21,653 nucleotides of DNA from Chromera velia (GCA_018398765.1 JAHBMJ010002192.1:1-21653); one strand, 5' to 3'; shown: positions 1 to 10,316, counted from the first letter of the stretch. A program made the numbers and translations. The notes: a model not told the origin generated them from the sequence alone.

Positions 1-94
1 CTCTACAGACACCTCAACAGACTCAAGCTGACTGAAGCCACCAAAGCGGTTCCAACAGACCAGTCGTGTCACTATATCAAACCCCGACAAAGAC
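1..94 (+). CDS. Possible exon end of a gene running in from the left (weak)
   Basis: Frame 1 is open from the first base of the window for about 93 codons, and a good splice donor (GTGAGT) begins at 95, so 1-94 could be the 3' part of an internal exon. The translated piece begins LYRHLNRLKLTEATKAV, which is basic and possibly helical, and matches no family I recognise. If the donor is not used, the frame continues to a stop at about 282. Only the open frame and the donor support it; the rest of the gene would lie outside the window. Confidence 0.25.
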
Positions 95-392
95 GTGAGT
101 TGTCTGGTCCTAGGGGCATCGTATGGTGCCAATTTGACCCCTTGCACTGCACCACACGGAGAGAAATAAAGGAGGAGAAGGAAGGACACACTGAGCTTTC
201 TGTGTGTTTTGAAGGCAAAAGTGAGCTCGTTCAAAGCAAATTTCAGCAAAATCGGTTGGCCCCGGAAAGTTTAAGTCCCTGAACACTTTTGCAGCTTGTG
301 GGGCACACAACGGCACTTCGCGGCCAGTCGGACGCCGCGTAGAGCGCTCGCACGAAGCTCACTTCGCTCCGCGGGATAGAATCCATAACGCC

Positions 393-1134
393 AGGCCATA
401 CCGACAATGAACACTAACGTACATATCTAGCGTATTCCTACCATAGAGAGGTCCGAAAGGTTCAAATATCGTGAACGTCAAACAGTCAGAAATAGTTACA
501 GTCTGTGTGGATGCACTGTCTCTGCATGCATGAACATACAGGGAAAAAACCCATTAAACAAACAAACAGAGGCTCCGCCCGGCTTTTCAGAGTCATATGG
601 GGGACTGTCTGCCTACAGGGATACACAGGCATGCATAGAGTCCAAAATCGCTCAGAGAGCAGTACCAGTCTGTACATGCACAACTGTTTTTGTTGCCTAC
701 CTATCCCGTTCCTCACTGGACTGTAGCAGCCCGAACCACAGATCTTTGCAGTTATAACTAAAAAAAATGGTCCCGTGTCTGGCTGTTGGTATGAGCATGC
801 AGTTGACAGAGGAGACGGACATGCTATTCTGGCTTATCTAAATGTGTTTGTTTGAGTGTCTGACTGTTGACTAAACTGTTGACTTCTTATGGTATGGACC
901 TTATGTGTTCTGAAGTACTCTTGTCATACTTGCATTTGTCATGGTGATTGATTGGTGCGAGAGAGAATATATATCCACACGAAGCATCACTACTTTCAAA
1001 CAGAACACATGCAGACATACATACATGCAGATAGACCGTTCGATGCATCCAAGTTAAAAATTGATCAAAAGAGTTAGATAGCCCCGAAAAGCAGTGTTGT
1101 GGTTGTCCCGCAGTGTTCATTGTTGGTATAGCCT
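393..1134. mobile_element. Non-autonomous TIR DNA element, copy 1
   Basis: This ~742 bp element starts AGGCCATACCGACAATGAAC and ends with the imperfect reverse complement of that sequence (ending ATTGTTGGTATAGCCT), giving terminal inverted repeats of about 23 bp. A second copy in the same orientation lies at 1474-2194. Relative to copy 2 this copy has about 9 extra bases near 453 and about 11 extra bases near 870. It is a short element with no transposase, so it fits a MITE-like DNA transposon moved by another element. The superfamily is not clear, and no convincing target-site duplication flanks it. Confidence 0.7.
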
Positions 1135-1473
1135 CACGGCCTGAGTGGTCATTTCAAGAAATAGAAAAGGCATAACACAGCCATTAAACGTAAACAAATA
1201 GAGCAGTGCCACGATCTTAAAAAGGGTTTCAAACAATTAGAGGGCTTGATGGTATGAGTGAGAGAGAAACGAAAGTGTCTTTAGGAGTGCTCTGCTGCAG
1301 GTGGAAAGGGGGGGGGTTCTACCATACTAACAAGTTGCTGACCTCTTTCAATGAAGAAACAGGGAGGCCAGACAGGAAATACCTGTATTGAGGTACAGTG
1401 CAGCAAATATATGTAGACACGCTCTGATGGCATGCAGGTCGCAGTCTTTCCCAAAATGATCCCTCACGACGTC
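1135..1473. other. Spacer between the two TIR elements
   Basis: About 340 bases of single-copy sequence separate the two elements. It contains a run of nine G near 1309-1317 and no open frame or splice pattern that I can support. Confidence 0.5.
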
Positions 1474-2194
1474 AGGCTATACCGACAATGAACACTAACG
1501 TACATATTCCTACCATAGAGAGGTCCGAAAGGTTCAAATATCGTGAACGTCAAACAGTCAGAAATAGTTACAGTCTGTGTGGATGCACTGTCTCTGCATG
1601 CATGAACATACAGGGAAAAAACCTATCAAACACACAAACAGAGGCTCCGCCCGGCTTTTCAGAGTCATATGGGGGACTGTCTGCCTACAGGGATACACAG
1701 GCATGCATAGAGTCCAAAATCGCTCAGAGAGTAGTACCAGTCTGTACATGCACAGCTGTTTATGTTGCCTACCTATCCCGTTCCTCACTGGACTGTAGCA
1801 GCCTGAGCCACAGATCTTTACACTTATGACTAAAAAAAATGGTTCCCTGCCTGGCTGTTGGTATGAGCATACAGTTGACAGAGGAGACGGACATGCTGCT
1901 CTGGCTCATCTAAATATGTTTGTTTGAGTGTCTGACTGTTGACTTCTTGTGCTATGGACCTTATGTGTTCTGAAGTACTCTTGTCACATTTGTATTTACC
2001 ATGGTGATTGATTGGCGCGAGAGAGAATACATACCAATATGAAGCATCACTACTTTCAAACAGAACACATGCAGACATACATGCATGCAGATAGACCGTT
2101 CGATGCATCCAAGTTAAAAATTGATTAAAAGAGTTAGATGGCCCCGAAGGGCAGTGTTGTGGTTGTCCCGCAGTGTTTATTCTCGGTATGGCCT
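1474..2194. mobile_element. Non-autonomous TIR DNA element, copy 2
   Basis: Second copy, about 721 bp, direct orientation, starting AGGCTATACCGACAATGAAC and ending TTATTCTCGGTATGGCCT. By hand alignment the first ~320 bp differ from copy 1 at about 7 positions plus one indel, while the last ~410 bp differ at about 35 positions plus one indel. A 76-codon minus-strand frame in the well-conserved half (1558-1788; 486-716 in copy 1) stays open in both copies with two residue differences, but resembles no known protein. Flanking bases show no clear target duplication. Confidence 0.7.
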
Positions 2195-2211
2195 CGCGGT
2201 ATATCTGTTGG

Positions 2212-2281
2212 AGCCTTCCGCGGGATAAACCGCGGTATAATTTTATCCCGCGGAGCCTCCGCGCGGGATACCCGCAACGCA
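2212..2281. repeat. GC-rich palindromic segment
   Basis: The segment contains TCCGCGGGATAA followed 10-12 bases later by TTTATCCCGCGGAG, which can pair into a strong hairpin, and a further partial copy (CCGCGCGGGATACCCGC) directly after it. It forms the right arm of the inverted repeat whose left arm is at 366-390. It may be a terminal structure of a mobile element or a hairpin terminator; no transcript is evident. Confidence 0.5.
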
Positions 2282-2294
2282 AAATGACCCGTAG

Positions 2295-2452
2295 TGCATG
2301 CATGGCATCTTTTGCATCGATATCCGCACTAAAGAAATATCCGCGCGTGGCCATGCATGCATGCATGCACCATGCAGAGAGACACTAAAGAAATGCATGC
2401 ATGCATGCATGTTTCAGGGCAATCCCCTTTTCTTTGCATGATCATGCATGCA
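2295..2452. promoter_or_regulatory. Cluster of TGCATGCA palindromes upstream of the Trx-RRM gene
   Basis: Eight overlapping or spaced copies of the palindromic octamer TGCATGCA occur here (2295; 2354, 2358, 2362; 2394, 2398, 2402; 2445), ending about 170 bases before the start codon at 2622. Established knowledge: TGCATGCA is bound by an ApiAP2 protein in Plasmodium and related motifs occur in other apicomplexans. Inference: the cluster could be a promoter or enhancer of the gene. Alternatively it is partly a GCAT microsatellite, since the copies overlap in steps of four. Confidence 0.4.
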
Positions 2453-2486
2453 TGTTTCAGGGCAATCCCCTTTTCTTTGCATGATC
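2401..2486. repeat. Exact 43-bp tandem duplication
   Basis: A unit of 43 bases at 2401-2443 is repeated without change at 2444-2486. Each unit carries a TGCATGCA palindrome, the string TTTCAGGGCAATCCCC and the palindrome-like GCATGATCATGC at the junction. Exact identity suggests a recent event. Confidence 0.9.
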
Positions 2487-2621
2487 ATGCAACGACCCCT
2501 GCACAGCAAAGAAGGCGCACGCATTACCCCTTCTATAGTGCACTCTCTTAGGTCCGCGGAAAGAACGTGCTTGGCATCACAATTCTGATGCTGGAATTTC
2601 TACCTGTGTTCGTCTTTCGTG

Positions 2622-5600
2622 ATGCGCGTACTCAACGATTCGGATGCTTTGAAGAAAGCACTTCATGATCCGATGGACCGTCGGCTCCAAGGTCAGTCAG
2701 TCAGTCATGCGTCTCGATCGATGCTTTGCGTGCATGCAGATCTCAGATCGATCTCGCGCTTCTTGCACGACATGCATGTACATACAAGCGGGGTTCTCAG
2801 TGCTTTTTTTGTATATATTTCTTCCCTGCAGTTGTGTTTGCGTTCGTGAAAAACACCCACTACGGCCCGACCGACAGAGCTCTACCGTTTCACGAGCGCC
2901 TCGAGCAGGCTCATGGGAAGGGATGGACAGAGTTCATCAACTTTCTGATTGTAAGCAAAAATCCCAAACATTGACGCACGGAATGTACGACCGTCTGGCT
3001 CCACTCACAAACAGTATCAAGTACACACCTTTGTTTTTTTTGCAAAGAAGTTGCCACCAACCTGTGCCGCATGTACCAGTAAGTGAACACTTAGTTCCGT
3101 CCAGGAGATAGAAAGAGAAGTCCGTTGGGTCTCTGCTCTTTTGGTCTTATTGGGCTGGTGGTTGCCTCTCTGTGTGCAGTGTGATGCAGAGACAATTGCC
3201 TGTGTCTTGAAGAGGCACGGAGGACATCCAAAGCCCTCTGTGTATCTCTTCAAGGTCAGACAATCTTCCCTAGCTCCCAAACAACTGTACAGAGAGACCT
3301 CCACGCGCGTTTTGGGTAACTCTCCCTGTTTGCTGTACGAAACGCTAAATTGCTTCGATGCATGAGAGAATAGGCGAGCCCGTTGAGAATCGAGAGAGGT
3401 GACAAGGATTCTTCTCCCTCTTCCCGTATACTTTGGTTTAAATACAATCATCCCATCCTGTGTATCAAGAGAGAGTCTTGCCAAAGCAGAACATTGCAGC
3501 CCCAATGTCATTCTTGTCCGCATTGCTCAAGCTCTGCAATTCTGTCTCTCTGCCGAAGTTTCCTCCCTGTAGGTGACTTGTTGCTCCGATGATTCGAGAA
3601 GCTTAGAATCAAGGCTTGGGTGCCTGTGTTGTATGTGCACGTTGTTCTCCGTCAGCATCCAGATTTTTTTCTCTTGATGATGCGGATCCTTTCTCTATTC
3701 ATACATCTGGCTGCATCGTTTTGTGGATTTAGACCGCTTTCTCGTTTGCGTTTGAATTTTCAAGCAGGAGGGGCGCCTTCTTGAAGAGGTCGAGGGTGGG
3801 ACCACGCAAAGATCTCTTGTTGCAGTGAGGAAACACGTAGAGAGCGGCAAGGGGGGAGAGACTGAAAGTTTACAAGTCCCAGAGAGAACCTCCATCTGTG
3901 TCTCAGCAGGAGAAGGAGAAGGGAAAGAAGAAGGAGGGAGACGACCAGTCAGGTGCCTGAGTCTGCGCTTCACGGGTCTTTCATACTCGACTCAGAAGCA
4001 CACGCTTGTGCGTGCATTCGTCAATCTCGGGTGCAATTTGAAGCCTGAGGATGTGTTTTTGGTTCCTGATAAAAGAAAGTCGGGTCGAAATCGCGGAATT
4101 GGTTTTGCTCTCTTTTCCAACGAGACAGATGCAGAGTTTGCAGCGTCTGTACTGAAGGGACGGACGATCGTTGCTGACGGCAAGACCTTGACGCTGGGGT
4201 GGGGGGAGCCGAGTGCTTCATTATTATCTGAAAAAAACAAACAAATTCATCTCCAGCATGGGGATGCACACAAAGGCTCCCCGCCGCAGGTATCTAGGCC
4301 ACCGATGGGACAGATAACGAAGACTCGAGCTGCAGCTGCTGCAAGGGGAGAAGAAGAAGAGCGGGGGAGAGTCACGAATGGCCCCGACCAGCGAAGGTCA
4401 AGTGTCCCTGAGTCAAGTGATGCTTCGAAAACCGATCCAGGTTTCTTTTCCCTCTGTCGTCCGGTCCGTTTCTTTTTAAGAGGAACAGAAACCGACTCCC
4501 AAGAAAACAAGCCAAGTTTGAACACAGGAGGAACAAAACCAAACTGCAACCGAAAGGCCTCCCATGCAGATTTTGCAAAAGGGAAAATGGAGATAGAGAG
4601 GGACGACGTAAACGTGGGAGTTCCGCTGTTCTCTGCCCTTTCTTCTTTCTCGCCCCCTCCAATTCAAACATTTGCGAGGGATCCAAAGTGCAGACCAGGC
4701 CCCCTTCCCTGTCTCCACCCAGAGTCAACCGAGAAGAGTACAGAGGCCATCATGGGTGAGGCAGAACAGAGCAGAGGGGAACAAACTGACGGAGGAAACC
4801 CCTCTCCCCCTGTCCTTCTGTATAAAGGGGCCCACTTCACCGACTCCTCTCCGAAGGCACTGTCCTCTACATTTTCCTTCTCCACCTTCTCTCCCCTCTC
4901 CTTCGACAGGCTAAGTCATGAGTTTTCCCTCTCCCCTTCCATCAGAAGTCAACAGAGTATTGAGCAAAACAGCCACCACGACCCAAACCACTGCAGTCCA
5001 CCTGCTCTCGACCTCTCACTTTCCATCGCCTCATCCTCTTCAGAATCCCCCTCCTTCTGCTTGAATGAGTGGGAGGAAGACCCTCAAAGCAACGAGGCAG
5101 GGCCGGCAGAATTCCTCCAGCACACGCACCGTTATCCCTCCCGACACGAACCTTTGAAACAGCAGCCCGGATGGCAACAAGAAAGCGAGACTTTTCCCAG
5201 CCGAGTTGAAGAGGAATGGGGGGCAACACAGCGAGAAACGGGAAACAGAAACTGCACAGAGCGAGGGAGAGGTCACCTCACAGTCAGGGCGCCTGACGTT
5301 CGCAGTCCTCCTCTTTTTCCTCTGACCCCCTCCCGAACATCCTACCCCCTTTTGCGAGACGATTCAGCATCCGTCTTCATGCCCTGCCTTCTTTCTCAAA
5401 ATTCCCCAATGCCTCCTCGCCATCCCCTTCCCCTTTCCCTTCACGGAGAAAAAATGCTCTCTGACTTCTCAAACAACCAACGCCCTTCTCTCCAGTGTTC
5501 CCCTGAAAGTTTCGGAAGGGTCAAAGAAGGAGGCACTGAGGACATGACATTGTCACCTCCACACAGCAAGAGAACCAATGATCCCTTGAAACTTGAGAAG

Positions 5601-5894
5601 GAGACAGAGAGAGAGAAGGAAGTGAAAGGACGCTCAGAGGAAACAATTCCACCAATTGCGTCCGTAGAAGAAGAAAAAGAAAACGAAGAAGAAGAAGAAG
5701 AAGACGGAATCGGTCAGTGTGGTGAAAGAGATGCAAACTTTGATGCTGCAATGTCATCCTCGGATTCTGTGCCGAACAGCAGCAGCAGTACCTCCACGCA
5801 GCCTGCAGGTCCCTTTCACCGATTTTTGGAATCTTTCTACTCAGGTGTCCTTGAGGACATTTTGCCTCACGTCGCAGTCCCTTCAGACGCCTGA
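2622..5894 (+). CDS. Thioredoxin-fold (redox-dead) plus RRM protein with long disordered tail
   Basis: Predicted exons 2622-2691, 2832-2950, 3180-3254 and 3768-5894 join in phase to give 796 residues. All introns are GT-AG (140, 229 and 513 nt). Residues 1 to about 115 follow the thioredoxin fold: VLNDSDALKKALHD, strand VVFAFV, strand TEFINFLICDAET, the cis-proline region HPKPSVYLFK at 79-88 and EGRLLEEVEGG at 89-99. The CxxC site is replaced by HYGPT (33-37), so it should be redox-inactive. An RRM follows at about 149-234, with RNP2-like LRFTGL (154-159) and RNP1-like RGIGFALF (197-204). The remaining ~560 residues are Ser/Pro/Glu-rich and disordered, with an acidic run near 750 and a hydrophobic end (FHRFLESFYSGVLEDILPHV). 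The ATG is the first after an in-frame stop at 2586. The likely role is RNA binding with the thioredoxin fold as a protein-contact module; its partner is unknown. The exon joins are inferred. Confidence 0.8.
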
Positions 5895-6601
5895 GGGAGG
5901 AATCGATCGAGGGGGCATGCAATGCCATCGCAATCTCCCTCTGTCCTCCTTTCCGGGGGCATGCATCCATGCATCGGTCGGTCTGAATAGGGACGGAGCC
6001 TCGTGCATGAGCTGCCTGCCTCCCGTTAGGAGTTTTTTTGATTCACCGATATGATCGGAATGAAGTGATCGAATGATGTGACTCAATTCACGCTTGTTTG
6101 GATGCATGCATGTATGGTAACCGTATGTTGCTGTGTGTGTGTGGGAAGGAATGGTTTTTGGATCAGCCTTCCCTCTGTGGGGGTCTGCGTGTATGTGTGT
6201 TTGTGTGCGTGGGTTTCGAAGAAGGAGAGACAAAAGCAGAGTAGTGGTGTTTGAGACAATGCAAGAAAAAGAGAGAGGTCACATTGGACTCAGGTAGGGC
6301 CTGAGGAATGCCGCAAAGGCACCACAGAGAGAGAGAGAGGGAGGTGGCTCTCAACGTCCTAGATGAAGAGAAAAAAGGAAAGCGCCGGACGGATTTCCAC
6401 GCAGAAAGCAGAAAAGGATGCGAAAGAGTTTCGTGTCTGGGGATCGCACGGATTCGATAAACGAAAAATAGGGCACGTTGAAAAGGGATTGATTTTTCCT
6501 CCATGCTGTACTTCCCTTCCTCTGCTTCTGCCTGCCTGCCCGTTTGTTTCTGTCCATCACATCATGCTCTGCCCACCCACAGGGTTCCCGTGCGGGTCTG
6601 T
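5895..6601. other. Downstream region of the Trx-RRM gene, no gene seen
   Basis: This stretch probably contains the 3' untranslated region. It holds GCATGC-type words at 5917-5975, one TGCATGCA at 6103, a TG-rich patch at about 6131-6215 and a short GA run near 6328-6340. The open frames here are short and lack family features or a coherent splice pattern. Confidence 0.5.
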
Positions 6602-6789
6602 AACATAGAAGGAAGGCAGGAAGGAAGGAAGGAAGGAAGGCAGGAAGGAGAGAAACAAAAAAGAACGAAAGAAAGAAAGAAAGAAAGAAAGAAAGACAGA
6701 CAGACAGACAGACAGAAAGAAAGAAAGAAAGAAAGAAAGCAAGCAAGCAAGCAAGCAAGAACGAACGAACGAACGAACGAACGAACGAA

Positions 6790-6821
<32 letters not shown>

Positions 6822-6870
6822 CAGAAAGACAGAAAGACAGAAACACAGAAAGACAGAAAGACAGAAAGAC

Positions 6871-6901
<31 letters not shown>

Positions 6902-7030
6902 CAGAAAGACGGAAAGACAGAAAGAAAGAAAGAAAGAAAGAACCAAAGAAGAAAGCAAGCAAGCAAGAAAGAAAGAAAGAAAGAACGAACGAACGAACGA
7001 ACAAAAGAAGGAAGGAAGGAAGGAAGGAAG

Positions 7031-7080
<50 letters not shown>

Positions 7081-7106
7081 AAGAAAGAAAGAAAGAAAGA
7101 AAGGAA

Positions 7107-7144
<38 letters not shown>

Positions 7145-7165
7145 CAGACAGAAAGACGGAAAGAC

Positions 7166-7196
<31 letters not shown>

Positions 7197-7342
7197 AGGA
7201 AAGAAGGAAAGAAGGAAAGAAAGAAAGAAAGAAAGGAAGAAAGAAAGGAAGGAAGGAAGGAAAGAAAGAAAGAAAGAAAGAAAGAAAGAACCAAAGAAGA
7301 AAGCAAGCAAGCAAGAAAGAAAGAAAGAAAGAAAGAAAGACA
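6602..7342 (+). repeat. Long purine tract, compound GAAA/GGAA/GACA/GCAA microsatellite
   Basis: About 740 bases consist almost wholly of purines on the plus strand, built from tetranucleotide blocks: GGAA, GAAA, GACA, GCAA, GAAC and a GA run at about 7051-7074. Blocks recur in order: the string AACCAAAGAAGAAAGCAAGC appears at about 6941 and again at about 7288, which suggests duplication of larger segments inside the tract. All frames stay open because no stop codon fits the pattern, which creates long artificial reading frames on both strands. Confidence 0.95.
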
Positions 7343-7986
7343 CACAGTCTGCACCACATGCAGTCAGGAATGTAGAGAGAGCGACGTGGAAGGATACGAT
7401 CAGGTGATTCGTCCTGTCTGCCCCCCGTGTTAAGGCCTAAGGAGTGCGAGGGCGTTGACTATCCGGATAGTAGACACAACAAGGGACATTCCCTTTCACT
7501 CGAACTCTCACTTCAGCTCTCCACCGCTCTTCCCCCTGCGTTCCTCCGCAGTCTCCCCCCCCCTCTTTAAAATCGTGCGTACACGCACACGTGCTCGCAC
7601 ACCCATCCCCCTGTAGGATCACTGTAAAAGCACACTCTCTTTGTCTTTATTAAGAGACGCAGGCAGAGAGTGAGAGCCAGAAAAGTACCTCTTGGGGTGA
7701 TTTTGTCCTGGTTTTTTGCCTCTGTTTCCTCTCCCACTTTCTCTGGAAGGCGAAGGATTCCTTTCCTTCAAGTTTTGAGCCCAGCAATTTAAGACGGCCA
7801 GTGACGATCCAAATCGGGGGAGGAAAAGAGAATCTGAGCGGGAGGATGGCGGCATGACTCAGAAAAGGAAACGAAGCCAGACAGGAACTTTTCTTTGGTC
7901 TCGGGCGGCTGCACGTGAGTCTTTCAGTGATTCGGACGATCGAAAAAGGATTTTGAGCGCGTTCGCTTAGGTGAGAGCTGGCGTGT

Positions 7987-8044
<58 letters not shown>

Positions 8045-9795
8045 AGACTGTACGTGTGCTTCACCCTGTGTGCGTGTTCGTTGATACATGAGAGTGTTCT
8101 TGTTTGGTCCGAGTCTCCTTTTGGGGTGTGTACATGTGTGAGTGTTCGTGCAGAAAGAAGTCCGGTTGTTGCTGGTTGAATTGAATGGGTGTGCACGTGT
8201 GTATTCAGGTGGTCTTTGCGCATTCGTGCGTTTCGTTTTTGGTGGACATATCTCTGTGTGTAAGTGCACTCACTCATTGTTGACTAAAGATGCACCTGTA
8301 CAAACGCTCCCAGGCAACGTGTAAAGAAGGGTCAGCGTAACTGAAAGCTAGGGCGTATGTGTTCGGCCTGCATCCCATTAAGGGTACGAAGAGAGGGCCA
8401 AGGTCTCAAAAACATTGTCAGTACAGACAAGCAGTAACGGTTTTTTGAAGCAAAGGAAATTGGTGCGAGCAAACAAGCAAGCAAGAGTTGCTTGATTCAT
8501 TCGGCTTCTGCCGACTGTAAATATCCTTTCTGCATGGCGTTTGTCTGGACCCTTTCTTCCTTCCTCGCCTTCTCACTTCTTGTTTACCTTTCTACCTTTC
8601 TTTGCCCTTTCATAAATCTCTTTGACCCTCCAATTTCTTCCCACCCCCCCTGACACCCTCCACATACCGCCTGACGGTTGGATGGCAGTGATCAATTAGA
8701 TTCCCGTTTGCGCCCATCCATTAATTCCGCGTTTCTTTCTGTACTGAACTAAAGAAGACATGCCGATAGGAAGCAAGAAGCTGGTGAACCCGCACTCTTG
8801 CAACGGTGATCAGAAACGGTCTGTCGGTCCGACCATCCAAACTGTGAAGACCCTTTTTCCCATCCGCCTGCAAGTCTTTGCACGGATTGTGATCGATTTT
8901 TCTTGGTCTGAGGCCCGCGGCTCTATTTTTGGAGGTAACGTGTAAGAACCGCGGAGCGATTCGACAAGAAGCGCGCACGTGCATCAATAAGGGGGGGACG
9001 TTTTTGAGCTTTTGCTCGAAAGACGAGCAATCTTTGATAGCCTTCCCCATCGTCTGTCTACTTTTCTGCCCTTTCCTGTGAATTCCCCGTCTCTTAAGTT
9101 TTCCTCTTGCGAGAGGTTTTTGTAACTGCAGATGTATGTGTGTGCTCTGTCAGATGGAGGGCAGACAACAGACTTGCGGACACTCTAAGAGGTGGCCTTA
9201 ATTTTTGCAAGTCTGACAGGTTTTTTGAAATTGTTGCGAATCGAACGGAAGTTTTGGAAATTCGATCAGTATTGATCCGTCGATTCGTTCATATGGCCAG
9301 CGCTGTCAGCTGCCTGTGGGGTCCTCTTACGGCAACCTTTTGTTTCCTAACTCCGTGTGCATGTCATGTGTAGTCCCGCTGCTGCTGCCTGCCTGGTTTC
9401 ACGATAGAGAACAATGTCAATGACGAGCAAAGTCGGAATGATGCATGTCAGTACGTGCGTGCATGCCTCCGTCCGTATTCTTTGTACTACTACGTGTAGC
9501 ACCACCTTATGCCCTGCATTGGGTTGGCCCTCTAACTTGAAGTCGTTCACCCTTCACGTTACAGAGTTCCAACGTTTCGGTTTCTGCCTTTTGTGCGCAG
9601 TTTTTTCATTCTGCCTGCAAAAATAAATGTTGGAGATTGAGGCATGATCTACGATGAGAGGGGGTGATGGATCTTCAAGTGCCTGCAAGCCGGGGTAACG
9701 AAAAGGCCGAGCAAAAGTCTTAGACCTTTTTGTTACTCTATTTGCAATTCTATAAACTGTTTCTTTTTTTTTAACTTTTTATCTCATATAATTAA
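7343..9795. other. Gene-poor stretch, no supported gene
   Basis: About 2.4 kb with short scattered frames on both strands, none with recognisable domains, signal peptide or splice-consistent extension. The only clear structure is the dinucleotide repeat at 7992-8043. The longest frame (minus, 8721-9050, 109 codons) has low-complexity basic content and no family resemblance. A pyrimidine-rich stretch at about 8540-8670 may be intronic or untranslated. Confidence 0.45.
7992..8043. repeat. (TG)n followed by (AG)n microsatellite
   Basis: About 16 TG units run directly into about 10 AG units. Alternating TG can adopt left-handed DNA; here it is most simply a microsatellite in the gene-poor region. 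Confidence 0.95.
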
Positions 9796-10030
9796 GTAAT
9801 AGTTGGTTAGTTAGTTAGTTAGTTAGTTGGTTACTAGTTACTTTAACTTAGTTAGTTAGTGTGCTAGTTGGTTAGCTAGTTAGTTAGCTAGCTATACTCT
9901 GCAAGTTTAAGTAATTTAGATGCCGCAGTGAGTAATTTAAAGTAATTTAAAGTAGTTTAGCTTAGCAATTTAAAGTAATTTAAAATAATTTAGAGTAATT
10001 TAAAGTAATTTAGAATAGTAAACTAAAGTA
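9796..10030. repeat. AT-rich degenerate tandem repeats
   Basis: From 9796 to about 9895 the sequence is an imperfect GTTA/GCTA tetranucleotide array. From about 9908 to 10030 a second array is built on a roughly 10-base unit close to AGTAATTTAA, with substitutions and small gaps. Composition changes abruptly from the balanced DNA before 9750. Downstream to 10310 there are short repeats such as AGCTCTTATA and ATACGTCTA. Confidence 0.8.
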
Positions 10031-10316
10031 ATTTGGAAACTTTAAGTTAAATTACTAATTTTGGTTAAACTTTGGCTAAAAACTTTGGAGGTTAATTTTT
10101 CGTGAACCATAAAGAGTTAGACGTTTAAACTAACGCTGCTTATAGCTCTTATATACGTCTAAAAATATACGTCTAGCTCTTATAGGCTAAATTATAGCTA
10201 GTCTTATAGCCGGCATTCTAAAAATATGTCTAGAAATTTCCGTCTAGAAATATATTTAGCTAATATATGACTACTAGATATATGAGCTACTGGTACTAGT
10301 AGTAATGTTGGTACTC

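Larger units (their letters stand above)
366..2255. repeat. Compound unit bracketed by an inverted GC-rich repeat
   Basis: The sequence at 366-390, containing GCTCCGCGGGATA followed by an AT-richer stretch and ACG, recurs as its reverse complement at about 2232-2255, with a few mismatches. Between these arms lie both ~0.73 kb terminal-inverted-repeat elements and their spacer. The arrangement could be a larger composite mobile unit or an older GC-rich repeat into which the smaller elements inserted. No transposase frame is visible inside. Confidence 0.4.

Noticed and set aside
1488-1829. 113-codon plus-strand frame inside TIR element copy 2
   Set aside because: The matching frame in copy 1 is broken up and shorter, and the sequence has no transposase or other recognised motif.
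2354-2486. Regularly spaced repeats that might suggest a CRISPR array
   Set aside because: There are only two 43-bp units, directly adjacent without spacers, plus a GCAT microsatellite, in a eukaryotic setting.
3825-5894. Taking the RRM frame alone as a 689-residue gene starting at a GTG
   Set aside because: The frame extends upstream in phase to an acceptor at 3767 and joins to exons that complete a thioredoxin fold; a GTG start is unlikely in a eukaryote.
3992-5970. Many minus-strand and alternate-frame ORFs over the Trx-RRM last exon
   Set aside because: They are shadows of the long coding exon and show no independent features.
6351-7375. Very long open frames on both strands (up to 330 codons) across the purine tract
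   Set aside because: They consist of repeated K/E/R or S/F/L blocks produced by the tetranucleotide repeats, are open in several frames at once, and have no domain content.
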